Assembly: GCA_028455995.1 (NCBI GenBank)
Contig: JABELC010000001.1
Coordinates: 3,336,501-3,400,500 of the forward strand
Source of the DNA: Scleromitrula shiraiana
Lineage: Eukaryota > Ascomycota > Leotiomycetes > Helotiales > Sclerotiniaceae
Direction: 5' to 3'
DNA length: 64,000 nucleotides
In this document: in pieces, positions 46,918-59,238 of the stretch
Layout of the letters: every line of letters starts with the position of its first letter
How positions within the stretch are numbered: the stretch's first letter is position 1
Program-made: the position numbers and the translations under genes
The notes under the pieces: generated by a model
Database searches by the model: none
What the model saw: the letters and a program-made list of their open reading frames with translations, nothing else
Told to the model about the DNA's origin: nothing

Positions 46918-48879
46918 TTAATTAGTGTGTATATTATAAATTAGGATTTTTATTTTGTATGTAATACTAATTTTAGTAAATTTTAAATATTTTTATTTAT
47001 TATTGATAAAAAATTTTTTATAATTTTTGATGGTGAGAGGTTTTATAAATTATTTAGTTTTTTGATAAAGAAAAGAGTTGAATTCTACAATATTTGAATA
47101 TTTATTGTAGGAATAGTAATTTTTAACTTTGATTTAAATATTATAATATTTAAATATTTATTATAAATTGAATGGTTTTTAAATCAATTTTAGAATTATA
47201 AAATTTGAATATTTATTATAGACAAAGTAATAATAAAAATATAAATTATATTATATCATTTAGATATATATTATATTGTTTAAAAAAACATTTTAATAAA
47301 TAAAAATATTGGTGATGATGATTATTTTATTATAATTATAAAGGCGATGATAAAGTCATTTATATAAAAATCTTTATTTAAAAACTTTTATAAAACTTTT
47401 AATAATTTTTTTTTTATATTTTTATATTTATTTATAATTGCCCTATTTTTTTTTTTATTTTATAGCAAACTTGTTTATTATATATTCATTTTACAAATTG
47501 AAATGATTATATTTAATTTGAAAATTCTATTAAAACAAATTTTAATTTGATATTAGATTTATTTTATAAATTAAATAATTATATTTGATTTAAAACTTTA
47601 TTAGATTGAATTTTTGATTCGATATTAAATATTTATTTAATAATAATAAGAAAACTAAGTAAAAATGAATTTAATAATAATTATTACATTATTTAATGAG
47701 TAGATATAAAATATTATTAAAAATATCTCTTTATTCTATATTATAATATTGTGGGCAATATGGCGGGCAAAAGTAATGTAGAGAAAGAAAGAAGGTTAAA
47801 AAATATAAGTATGAATATGAGTTTTAGATAATTATAAAGGGAAAGCAATTTAATAAGTATAAATATTCAAGATTTAGAATTATTATCAATAATTTAATAA
47901 TCAAAATGAATATTTAGTCAAATTGAAAAACTCTAATTGATATTAGAGATATTATCAAAAAATTTTAATAAAAATCTAATATATGTAGGTTTATTATAAA
48001 AACAATATTAATAAAAGATATTTAAATAAATATAAATCTCGATATTTTAAATATAAATAAAGGTTTTTCTATTTAAAAATATAGTAAATAATATTTTTAG
48101 AGAGTTTATATTTAATTTTAGGAGGAGATAATAATTAAAGAATAATAATATACGCGATTTTAAGCATGTTTAAAACTCTAAATTCAAATAGAACAAAAAG
48201 TATTATAAAGATTTATTTGATGGATTATCTTTAAATAATTCAAATTTTATTAATGAATATAAAAAATATAATATAGAAAATTTATGTATAATGAATTATT
48301 ATTTAAAGTATAAACTTAATAAATATATAATCGATAATTTAAAAATCTTTATTAATATAGATTTATAGATAGACTTCAAAAAAACGTTTGAAAATATAAA
48401 TACAAGGATATTTTAAATATTGAATAAGGGATATCTAATAATAATAAGGAAAGTACTATAAAGGGATAGTATTTATATTAGCATATCTATACTAATAGCC
48501 TATATAATATAAAGTATAATATGCATAAAATCATGCCCTAAATAAATTAAGGTCTATTTAAAGAAGATCTATAAAAATCAATTAATAAAATTTAAGTTTA
48601 ACAATATAAAAGCAATAATAAAAGATTTAAAGTAAAAATAAGATCAAAAAGAAAATGCAAGAAAACAAGCTGAAAAAAAAAAACAAATTGAATAAAATAT
48701 CTTAATTATATAAATAACGGCTAATTTATTAAAGTAATTTAATGAATCATTAAAAAACATCCAATTTATAATAAAAGCTGATTTTGAATACTTATTTAAA
48801 ACTATTTTAATAATATCGATATATAATTTTATATATTATATTACTCAATATATAACTTTATCTAATAATCGTATATTAT

Positions 48880-49220
48880 ATAATAATCAAAATTACCAAA
48901 ATAAAAATAATTATAATAAAAATTATTATAATTAAAATAACTATATACCTTAATTTAATTAAAGTTATTTTAATCAAAATCGATTTAATCAAAATCAATT
49001 TAATCAAAATCACTATAATATAAATAATTATAATAAAAATTATTACAATCAAAACAATTATATATTTCAATTTAGTTAGATTCAATCTAATTAAAGTTAG
49101 TATAATCGAAATTAATTTAATCGAAATTAATTTAATCAAAATTATTATATATTTTAAAATAATCAAAATAATTATAATCAAAATAATTATAATTATAATC
49201 AAAATAATTATGATTTTTAA
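48880..49220 (+). pseudogene. Copia B gag, Asn/Gln-rich tandem repeat
   Basis: A 15-bp unit, TTTAATCAAAATC plus two bases, repeats in tandem and encodes F-N-Q-N-x (x = Arg, Gln, His) or Y-N-Q-N. Such Asn/Gln-rich stretches lie before the zinc knuckle in gag of several fungal copia elements. The long open minus-strand frame in the same place is the complement of this repeat. Confidence 0.6.
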
Positions 49221-50979
49221 TATAAACAAAATTAAGAAAAAAAATAAAGAGATAAAAAGGTATATATATATAAAAATAAATATAAAAATCAAGAATATTA
49301 TTAAAAAAAAAGTCATCAATATTATATATTAAAAATTTAATATCAAATCAATTTAAATAAAATATATAATAACACAATAAAATTCAATAATAAAAATAAC
49401 GATTTTAATTATAAATTAACTATATACAAATTAACTTTATAATATACAAATATTTCAAATAAACTTATAGCAATAGCATTTCTAACCATACTCAAAAATA
49501 AAGCGTTTGAATATTATATATTAAATCTTATTATATTTTTATAAAAAATAAAAAGTCTAATTATAGAATTCAAAGTACGATATTAAAAAAAATTGTATTA
49601 TTATAATATAATAAACAAATAAATAAAACTAATAATAAAAAATATTATAAATAAAAATCAAAAAAAGAAACTCGAATAATATTTAGAATTATTTTTTGTA
49701 AAAATAAAGCAATTATATAAGATTTTACTAAACGATATAAAAAATTAATTATATTTTTATAAAAAAATAATTTTATTATATTAACAAATCAAATAATATG
49801 TTCAAATATATTATTGATTAATTGCGAATATCTCTAATCTTATTTAAAAAATCAAAAAAGTGATCTAAATTTATAACAAATCGCAAAACAATAATACTAA
49901 TATATATTATATTAAAAAAAAATTTATGAATAATTTATAAAATCGAAATAGAAACTTTAATTATAACAAATACAATAAAACAAATAATCATAATGATCAA
50001 AAAAAACATAATAATTATCAAAATCGATTTGAATCACAATTTAATATTTGAAAATAATATAATAAAAAAAACTTTAGATCAACTTACAAAAAACAATATT
50101 GAATATATAAAAAAAAAAAATATTTTTTTATAAACCATTCAAAATCAAATCAAAAAAAAGCGTAAAGAAAATATAAAAAAAAAATCATTAAAAACAATAA
50201 TAATTATATATATAAACAATTTTTAATATACTACAAAAAAAAGCAAAAGACAAAGAAAAAAAATATCGATAAAATTTACAAAGCATTTTATACAAAAATA
50301 GAATATTCAAATAAAACTATATCAAAGATATATTACATATTAAATAGCCTAATTAACAATCTACAAATAATTGTTAAGTTTATAAAAAAAGTATTTAAAT
50401 ATACATTAATATATAAAAAACCATCTAATAATAACTAAGCCAAAAAAAATATAATATCAAAATAGATCATATATGATTTTAGAATATTTTTTATAAATAA
50501 TAAATATGATTTTAATAAGTTTTAAAATATTATGATTGATATAAAAACAACAATAATATTAATTATTAATAAATAGTAATTCGAAATATTATAAAAATTA
50601 ACTAATTTAACTATTAATTATAATAAAACAAAAATCACAAAAATTATATTCAAAAAAAAAAATATTAAAAAATTTATTAGATTATACAAAATCAAACTAT
50701 TAATTAGACAAATCAAGATTTATATTATTTATACAAACATACTATTTTTATTTTGTTTAATAAACATGAACAAACTCGATATATTTTTTAATAATATTAA
50801 AAATTAGATTATTTATAATAAAATCGGCAAACATTTTTTTATTATATAAAAACATAATTACAGTTTTTTATTATAAAAACACAATTATAATACGTTTATA
50901 TAATCAGTAATTTTAAACAATATTTACTACCTTACAAAAATAGAATTACAATATTTATATAAATATTTCAATTATCCAA

Positions 50980-51560
50980 TTATTTATAAATTATATAATA
51001 TATTTGAACGAACTAATTATAATAATATAAATAAAGATGAGATTAACAGATTGATAAAATACTATGATCAATATTAGATATACGGTAAATTACTAAAAAA
51101 ATTCAAATTCAAAATTAACAATAATAAAAACAATAATATTCAATTCAATTACATAATTATAATTGATATTATATATATTAATAAAAAAACAATACTGCAT
51201 ATATTCGATAAAGCAACAAAATATCAAATAATAACATTCTTAAATAATTTATTAATAAGATATGTTTGAAATACAATTCGATTCAAATAGATTAATATCT
51301 ATATAAAACCTTTAAACTATATTATCATTAATACAAATATATAATTTATCGCAAAAAAATTTAACAAATATATAAATACTATAATGATCAAAATAAAAAT
51401 AGTTTTTATAAAATCTTATTAATCAATTAATAAAATTAAACAATATCATAAAATTATATAATAAATATTTAAGATTTTACAAAATAAATTATAATAATCT
51501 AGTTTTATAAAAAAACAAATACTATAAATAGCGATAAAGATTATAAATGATTTAGCAAAC
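50980..51560 (+). pseudogene. Copia B integrase remnant
   Basis: Plus-strand translation with stops. It keeps the order NHNNINKDEINRLIKYYDQ (a HHCC-type zinc-binding end: H and C positions partly lost), FKFKI, then IIIIDIIYINKKTILHIFDK followed by ATKYQ, matching the first catalytic Asp block of a fungal copia integrase (VDV-Y-I-D). This lies upstream of the RT remnant. Confidence 0.65.
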
Positions 51561-52899
51561 TTAATAGATTAGTTTCAATATTTTTAATATTCAATATATT
51601 TGTATATATGAAAAAATCAAATTTATTAACAAAAACTATTATTAACCAAACAATAAGATTATAAAAAGCAAATAATAAAATCCACAAATATAAAATAACT
51701 TAATTAATAAAAAATATATTACAAAAACAAAATAAATTATCTATATATATAATATATAACTTAAAAATACATTTAAAAATTCTAATATATAAAAAGATCA
51801 TTAAAACAAAAAAAAAAAAATAAATAAAACTTTATATCTTTAAATCAATAAAAAACAAAAATTATAAAATTAATATAAATGATTATACTATAACTATATA
51901 ATCAATATTAATTCACCTATATTATAAAAAACTTATTAATCCAATATCAATATTATCAACAATATATACAAAAAACTATACATTGTTTATACCCATAAAT
52001 AACAATAATAATTAATTAACTACTTAAAAAACATTAAAAATAATAATATCTAAACTACCCAAACTAATAATTCATAAACGCAGCAAATCAAAAAAAGATC
52101 AAAATCTTAATATTCTATCACCAATAACGATTTAACTTTATTAGTATATCTAATAAAATATATAATAAAAAATATAATCTAAACTATATATAAAAAATAA
52201 AGATTTTAAAAAAATATTACTAAATATTATAATATTATTAAATAGCAAATACACTATATACCCAATTAATATTTTTTTAATAAAAAAATTAATTCCCTCT
52301 ACTAAACAAATTAAATATAATAAAAAAAAAGCAAGCGAGATATATATAAAATCAAAAAAAAAAGAACTAAACAAATTGATAAAAACCAATATATTCAAAA
52401 TAATAAAACAAAAAAAAATTTTAATAAAAATAAAAATCTTTAAATACAAATAAATTAATAAATTCAAATATCTAAATATAAAGAATGCATACAAAAAATC
52501 GAGGTTTATTATATAAAGTTTTAACAATATAAAAAAATATATTATATTTATATAATCCCTAATTATATAATATTCAATTTATTAATTAATATTAATAATT
52601 ACAATTATTATAATAATAATAAAAAGCAATAATATATTTAATATTTATTTATATAATATTATTTAAATATATATATAAATAAATTTAAAACTTATATATT
52701 TTATTTTTATATATATAATTCTAGAAATGGAATATCTATTAAAAACTATATTTTATATAATATAATTATTATATAGAATTTTAAAGACAAAAAATCATTA
52801 ATTTAGTATATATTTAAACTATTATATTATAAAATTTAAAATAATAATATTAATATATAACTTTTATTTATTATATATATAAAAACAAGAATTTAGAAT

Positions 52900-53300
52900 T
52901 ATAACAATATAAATTGATAATATTTTGATTATCATTAATAAACAATTCGTTTACAAAAAAAAACATTATTTAAAAAAAACTAAATTTTTATATAAAAAAT
53001 AAAAATAATTAATTAAAATATATTTATTCAAATTTAATAACAATCTAATATTATTAAAAAATTTAATAATTATAATAAATCAAAAACTTTAATATAAAAA
53101 TATAGAGTAAATCAAAAATATCAATACTAATATATATAAAATATATAACAAATTCTAAAAAAATACAATATTAAAAGAGTAATATATTATATAATGCGTT
53201 TATAATGTTTATATTGTAATTTATTGCTAATTTAAAGCTTTATTCGATTTAGTATAAATTATATAGAATATCAAATTAAATAATAAAAATATAAAAATAT
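52900..53300 (+). pseudogene. Copia B reverse transcriptase/RNase H remnant
   Basis: The decayed frame reads ILIIINKQFVYKKKHYLKKTKFLYKK and then LFKFNNN, matching the block after the catalytic Asp pair in the copia lineage that has a conserved L-x-x-D-D-T-L-x-L-A-D-x-x-F segment. Downstream residues resemble the RNase H start (CQFKALFDL). Catalytic residues themselves are lost. Confidence 0.55.
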
Positions 53301-54221
53301 TTAATAAATGTATATAATAATAAAAAAAAAATTTTATAAAAAGACTTTAATTTATATTATTTAATTCTAATACTTTTTATATATATATATTTATTAACAC
53401 TTTATATATTAATAATCCCAATCTATTATTCTAAATCAAATATATTATCATATTAATAAATAAAAACAAAAATACAGATATTATATATTAGTTTTCAATC
53501 AAATACAAACATATCATTTAAGCCATATTAACATTAAAATTTTACATAATAATTTTTAGTTTCAATATAATAATCATTATTAAAAATATAATCAATAAGA
53601 TTTTTGATGATTATGTTTTATTATTAATCATTTATATTGATTTATATTTTTTATTTTAACTATTAATTAAACTTGAAATAATAATCAAAAAGCAATTTAT
53701 AATTGATATTATAACACTATATTAGTTATATAAATGTAGAAAGATCATAAAAATATAATGAATCAACAACAACAACAATTTAATAAACGTAATGATAAAA
53801 GCAAAACTTTATTTAATATTAAAAAAACTCATCGATACAAACAAGATATCGATAAAAATCAATAAATAAATTAAACATAAAAAAAAATTTTGATTTTTTT
53901 TTATTCATTTTTTAAAAAATAACTAAACAATAATCAATTCTATTTATTTAATTTATACATAATTATTACAAAACAAAATAATAAAAAATATAATATAAAA
54001 AACAACAATAATATAAAACAATAATAATATATAATCTAAATAATATTTATCCCAATCCAATTTTAAAATATAACATTATATATAAACAAATTATAAAGAT
54101 TTTAAAATAGCAAAAAACTAAAAAAAACTTATTTTACTTTTCATCTTATATAAATAATTCATAATTTTTACAAAATTCAACTCTTTATATACATAACCTT
54201 AGATTTTCAAAAAATTATCAA

Positions 54222-54381
54222 TATCTATATAATCAAACATATAACCTTACATTACATATCCATTAAAAAAACATATATCCTCGATAGCATACAGCATCTT
54301 TCTTAAACTCCTTGAACAAATAATACAATACTGATTAATACCATAATTGTATAGTTCCATACCCCCGAAGTCATACAAACA
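54222..54381 (+). repeat. 3' LTR of copia B
   Basis: 160 bp. Compared with the solo LTR almost every G is A on this strand (for example GTGACC to ATAACC, CCGTTGAGGA to CCATTAAAAA), while C is kept. This is the mirror of the 5' LTR. Followed by ATAAC. Confidence 0.88.
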
Positions 54382-54386
54382 ATAAC

Positions 54387-55380
54387 TCCACTATAAAAAT
54401 TATTATATATATTTATATTAACAACTTCCTTATAATCGATAAATAATAATCAATTAATCAAATCAAACAAAATTTAATAAAAGCATTCAAAATAAAAAAT
54501 CTTAAACTTACTATCTACTTTTTAAACATTAAAATTATTAAAAACAAAAAAAAAAAAACCATTACTTTATATCAAAATATTTATATATAAAAAATATTAA
54601 AAAAATTCAATTTTAATAATTATAAATCAAAATCTATACTAATAACATTAAAAATTATAGATCTAATAATACTAAACATTAAAACAACAATACTAAAATT
54701 TATCATTAAATATTAATTAAAAATAAAATCATTTAAATTCTTTTATATTCAAATCAATATTTCATTTATAATCGAAATTCTATATAAATTTCTAACTAAT
54801 CTAATAATTATTTATATATCAATTTACAATAAAATTTATTAATACATATTTAAAATAATTAACTATATTACAATCTACAACAAAATAACTAATAAACACA
54901 TCAAAAACTATAATAACTTAAACTACATTAACAATATCACAACTAAAAAAAATATTTCTAAATATATCTATTTCATATACAAAGACATTATCTTAATATA
55001 ATTTAAAAAACAAATTATTATTATATTTTTTTTAATCAAATTAGAATATTATAATTTAATCAAAATATTAATAAAAATTTTATAAATACAATAATTTTTA
55101 ATTAAAATTAAATATAATAATAATAATATTATATATATTATATTTTATAATAATAATCAAAAAAATCTAATACTTACAAAAAACCTAAAAATCCATTAAC
55201 ACATAAAACATATAATTATAAAATATTATTTTATTTAAAAACAAATCATACAAAAATATATCAACTTATAATTCATCCTAATTGAAAAAATAATAATAAA
55301 TAATTTAACTAAATTACTAATACCAATTAAATATTAATATTTTATTAAAATATTTTATATAAAAATATTTAAAATATAAA
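54387..55380 (+). pseudogene. Copia A reverse transcriptase 3' half and RNase H
   Basis: Continuation of element A after the nested copy. The decayed frame has STIKIIIYIYINNFLIIDK (the YVDD-type catalytic block with Asp lost), YFLNIKII, TITLYQNIYI, then an RNase H region with NYNNLNYINNITTKKNISKY (normally D-x-D-x-A), SKYIYFIYKD, IKLEYYNL (normally TESEYYAL) and KHIIIKYYFI (normally KHIDIKYHF). Joining of this to 46757 is required to make one RT domain, which confirms the insertion site. Confidence 0.8.
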
Positions 55381-55465
55381 ATACAATAAAATAATTATAT
55401 ATATATAATATAAAACAAAAAATAATCAAATTAATATAAATAATCAACATATCGATAAAAAAATA

Positions 55466-55633
55466 TATTAAAATAATTATTAGATAAAAATCATTTTATA
55501 TTAAAACTAATATAATTACATAATCAATAATTAATATATATCTCCCTTTATAAAATCAAAATTTTAATTAATCAATTAACAATATAATCATATATCAACC
55601 CATAATGCTCTTCTTCATATCTAACCTTCTATA
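55466..55633 (+). repeat. 3' LTR of copia A
   Basis: 168 bp, starts TATTAAAATAATT (from TGTTAGAATGGTT) and ends TTCTATA. Most G of the 5' copy are A here, C is kept. Followed by AAGAA. Normal-composition DNA resumes at once after it. Confidence 0.88.
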
Positions 55634-55752
55634 AAGAATTAAAACGTCCAACAAACCACAGTGATATAGGAGAAGATCTAGCAATAGTAAAAACAAAACA
55701 AACGCCAGCGATGCAACACCTTAATATTACTTCAAACGCCACATAGAAATCT

Positions 55753-57402
55753 TTACTGTTGATCAGCCGGTACTGGCAAAACGCCTACATTACCAATTGC
55801 CTGCGGGTTCCAGAAAACGAACCCACTATCCACCTCAGTCTTAATCCCCAACAAACGATCATAAGTCTGGGGACCATAATAAAGCTGAGCAGCTTGCTGA
55901 GCTGTCAGATCAGGGTCCACATAGTTAACATAACCAGAGAAATTCCCATCCTGTTGAGCAAATGTGACGGCATCATTCATGCCTTCAATGACATCCGTGA
56001 TACGTTCGTCCCACGGTGGCATATGGTTTGGCGTGTATCCGTAATTTTGGAATACCCAGAGTGCATCTATATCAGCATGAGAAGAAGAATCGGAACCAGA
56101 GTCTGGAGAGTCGATGGCGGATCCGGGAGCACCATATAGATTTATGATGGAGAAGTAAGGGATTTCGGGGGATTGATGAGAGAGGATATAGGAGAAGAAT
56201 GAGCGGACAGCTTCTGGAGTAAGAGGAGTTTCGTTCTTCGTTACAATGGACTTTACATAGAATGTGTCATGGATATTGTAGCCGAAAAGAGGTTGTTGTA
56301 ATGAATCCGGTGCTGCAAGTGCGGTGAGGGTATCGAGCCATGTAAGTGCAGTTATGTTGGGATTTTCATAGACGAAACCGGATACTAGTTGTGGGAATAC
56401 TGTATCCCGAAAAAATGGTAAATCGCAGAATGTACACATTCCTGTTATCATAAGACCACCAGCACTGTTGACGTTGAATCCGAATGATATATTTGGTGTG
56501 AGGAGTGGAGACTTGAGAACGAATTCTTGGGTAGCCAGAAAAGCTGATGACACTTTCTCAACGCTGGAAAGTGTGGCGGATAAATTGGCAGTAAAATAAG
56601 TTACAAATTCCGGAGCAGCTTTAGTCTGCATATAGAAATGGGTAACGATACCGAAACTTTCCGCGGCACCTCTCAATGAATACCAAAGATCGGGGTATTG
56701 AGTTGCGTTAGTATGAACAAATGAACCATTGGCAAGAACAACATCTAGACCAATAACTGTATCAAGTGCTAAACCCCATAGACGAGAATCATAACCATAT
56801 CCTCCGTGTGTTACATGGCCCCCTACACCAACCCCTGGACAGGTACCATGCGGTAAAGCACGACCTCCTTGCGCGTGTATTCCTAATGCGACATTTCCCA
56901 ATCGTTGACCGGCACCAATTTTCGCAACAAAGGTGGCTAAAATAGAAGAATCGTTAGCGTGCTAATATGAAAGACATTTGAAGGGACTAAAACACAACGA
57001 AGAGGAGAATATACTCTGATCAACCACAATGTCATCAAACCCACTCATATCCACCACAACGCTTCCATCTTGTCCTCCAAGCGAATAACTAGCATAACTA
57101 TGTCCACCACCCTTCGGTTGCACCTTCAACCCGGCCAATGCCGCACACTCAATTGAATCGGCAACCTGTTTAGGATTCGTCGGTAATGTCACCGCCGTTG
57201 GTTCCCATGGAAGTCTCAAGTTATATGGAGTAGTCAAATTAACCCAAATTTCGCTGGAAGCTGTTGAATACGGTACTGAGCGACTCTGAAGACATGTTTC
57301 GAGAGCTCGGGATGCAGCTTGAGGGTCCCGTTTTCCTAAAAATGGGGGGCTATACGCGAGTAGCGAGGTAGCGATTGAAGCAAGGGGAATGAGAAACTGC
57401 AT
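55753..57402 (-). CDS. Secreted FAD-dependent oxidase, berberine-bridge (BBE) type
   Basis: Extracellular flavoprotein oxidase, 523 aa. Exons 57015-57402 and 55753-56936 with a 78-nt intron (GTATAT...TTTTAG, branch-like GCTAAC). Signal peptide MQFLIPLASIATSLLAYS. FAD-binding PCMH domain: PTNPKQVADSIECAALAG, VQPKGGGHSYASYSLGG with H101, and GTCPGVGVGGHVTHGGYGYD with C162; this His/Cys pair is the bicovalent FAD attachment seen in BBE-type enzymes. VNLTTPYNLR gives an N-glycosylation site. The C-terminal BBE motif is present (NFSGYVNYVDPDL, then YYGPQTYDRLLGIKTEVDSG). Substrates in this family range from oligosaccharides to alkaloid-like molecules; none can be chosen here. The stop is 115 bp from the retrotransposon, but the gene looks intact. 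Confidence 0.92.
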
Positions 57403-57953
57403 TTTTTTTTTTTGGAATAATGAACTATGAAAAATATGCAATGATAGGAATGAAAATCGCGGCTAAAGGGCTCAATGTATACTGGTGCATAGTTTTATGT
57501 TTCACATCTTCATTCCTCACCGTGGCGCTTAAAACTTGTTTGCGTACATGGAGATCGTTTCCCGAGAAGAGTCTCACGACGCAAATGGGGCTTTTTTTCC
57601 AGAGAGGAAACCAAAAAGACAAATATGGAATCGAGTGTGCATTAAACATTCGGATTTGAATACATGAAAGCAGCAGATGATAATAATGTATATTGAGAAC
57701 AGCAATTCTAAAGTGATATTGCTCGTGATGACTCCTTCCTGCAGTGAAATCAAATACGAAAAAATAAATAATATAACGTAACCCAGTAGTAAAATGGTTG
57801 AAAAAGGTATTGGTATTTTACAATAAAAGTCTAATGCGGTATCTAGATATAATAATAATCCGAACCGTTCCGCGCTCATCATACCATATGCCAAAACCAT
57901 GAACGCCATTCTCATCTTATCATATGTTGAAGTAACAAGATAGAGATAATTCA
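57403..57953. other. Spacer between BBE oxidase and LIP5
   Basis: About 550 bp, AT-leaning, no supported gene. Holds the BBE promoter (a T10 run just upstream of its ATG) and the LIP5 3' region. An ORF at 57574-57954 (minus) begins inside this gap but looks random. Confidence 0.45.
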
Positions 57954-59238
57954 TTATACAATTGCTTTTTGCATACCAGTAGCTTCATCAGCTAAGATAG
58001 TAACACCCTTCCTCTTCTTAAGAACATTCTCAATGAATGCTTCACCAGCTTTGTATGAACTTCTCACTAGAGGTCCACTGGCACAATATAGGAAACCTAA
58101 ATCAAGTGCACGTTGACGCCACAATTCGAAAGCTTCGGGCGTGATATATTCCTCTACTTTCATGTGACGTTTGGTTGGACGCATATATTGACCAAAAGTG
58201 ACAACATCAACGTTGACTTCTCGAAGATCTAAAAATGAACAAATTAGTATTTAATTATAGGCCTAACATTATCAATAACATACCTTTCAGTGTCTGCCAT
58301 AATTGTTCCTCCGTCTCACCTAAACCAAGCATAATACTTGTCTTTGTAATTAATGATGGTCTAGCTTTCTTGGCTGCATCGAGAACTTTCAAACTTTGAC
58401 GATATTTTGCCTTTCGATCTCGAACAAATGGTGTAAGATCTTCAACTGTTTCCATGTTGTGGGCGAAAACATCCAAGCCACTCTCCGCCATAATTTTCAC
58501 CATCTCCAAATCTCCTTGGTAATCACCACTTAAACACTCAACCAACATGTCAGGTTTCTTCTGCTTGATCTTCATAACGGTTTCCGCAAAATGTCTAGCT
58601 CCTCCATCTACGAGATCGTCTCGGTCTACCGCTGTTAAAACTACATATCCCAAACCCCATCTCGATAAGGCTTCTGCAGTATGTTCTGGCTCATGAGGAT
58701 CCAGTGGAGGAGGTGCTCTGGATGTTTTCACACTACAGAATCTGCATCCTCTTGTACATGTATCTCCCATCAACATGATTGTAGCAGTTGCAGCACTTTT
58801 GTCATCACCACCCCAGCAATCCGAGATATTCGGACATTTTGCTTCCTCACATACAGTATGTAAATTCAATCCCCGCAAATCCTTCTTGATCTTTTTGTAA
58901 TTGTCATTGTTCGGAATTGGTGTCTTCAACCACTCTGGTAATCTCGTAATTTGTCTCTTCCTCCCTGGGGGACCGACCATCGCAGTTCGCAGTTCTAGCG
59001 CATCATCGGCTGTCATAGGTTTTTCTGGCAGACCAACAAATTCAGAAAATGATGGCATAGCATTCAGCTTATCCTTAAAGTATGTGGGACGTCTTTTTGT
59101 GATAGGTTCTGGCTTGGATACTTCAGTTTCAGTGGCGAATGATCGTGAAGAAGGTGACGAAATTGCAATGAAATTCCTTGAAACTTGTCGCAATGGGGGT
59201 GCATTGAGACACCTGAATCTCGGGGTAATTGAGGCCAT
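57954..59238 (-). CDS. LIP5: Lipoyl synthase, mitochondrial
   Basis: Radical-SAM enzyme that inserts two sulfurs into protein-bound octanoate, completing lipoate on pyruvate and 2-oxoglutarate dehydrogenases and the glycine system. Exons 58284-59238 and 57954-58228; one 55-nt intron; 409 aa. An Arg/Ser-rich N terminus (MASITPRFRCLNAPP...RNFIAISSPSSRSFAT) is a mitochondrial presequence. The auxiliary cluster cysteines C130, C135 and C141 lie in VCEEAKCPNISDCWGG; the radical-SAM cluster C161, C165 and C168 lies in CTRGCRFCSV. YVVLTAVDRDDLVDGGA and VFAHNMETVEDL follow, and LVRSSYKAGE provides the RSSY serine. Exon 2 (LREVNVDVVTFGQYMRPTKR) is the conserved end of the barrel. Intact, single-copy housekeeping gene. 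Confidence 0.95.

Larger units (their letters stand above)
46758..54381 (+). mobile_element. Ty1/copia LTR retrotransposon B, nested full-length copy
   Basis: 7,624-bp element with 160-bp LTRs and a 5-bp duplication ATAAC (46753-46757 and 54382-54386), inserted in the reverse transcriptase gene of element A. The plus-strand remnants are in copia order: a gag with an Asn/Gln-rich repeat (48880-49220), a zinc-knuckle-like segment near 49255-49320, integrase (about 50980-51560) and reverse transcriptase/RNase H (about 52900-53300). The RT remnant resembles a large, distinct fungal copia lineage rather than element A. All frames carry many stops; GC content is extremely low. Non-autonomous today. 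Confidence 0.9.
42425..55633 (+). mobile_element. Ty1/copia LTR retrotransposon A (older host element, interrupted)
   Basis: Full-length, heavily mutated copia element flanked by a 5-bp duplication AAGAA (42420-42424 and 55634-55638). The LTRs are 168 bp each. Removing the nested copy B with one TSD copy and the solo LTR with its TSD leaves about 5.4 kb, normal for copia. The coding frames on the plus strand are full of stops but recognisable: integrase at about 45060-45780, reverse transcriptase split by the insertion (about 46300-46757 and 54387-54700), RNase H at about 54800-55380. Integrase before reverse transcriptase is the copia order. GC is extremely low throughout, and the mutation pattern (C-to-T and G-to-A) is that of RIP. 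It has no intact protein and cannot move on its own. Confidence 0.9.

Noticed and set aside
48876..49319. 147-codon minus-strand Ile/Leu-rich frame resembling a membrane protein
   Set aside because: It is the reverse strand of the Asn/Gln-rich gag repeat in AT-only DNA; the hydrophobicity is a by-product of composition.
52150..52527. 125-codon minus-strand hydrophobic ORF
   Set aside because: Lies inside copia B, in RIP-degraded DNA, antisense to the pol region; composition artefact.
46758..54381. Gypsy-type classification of element B
   Set aside because: The integrase remnant lies upstream of the reverse transcriptase remnant, which is the copia order.
42425..55633. Centromere or mitochondrial insertion as explanation of the AT-rich block
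   Set aside because: The block is bounded by LTRs and target duplications, and copia motifs can be read throughout; no mitochondrial gene is recognisable.
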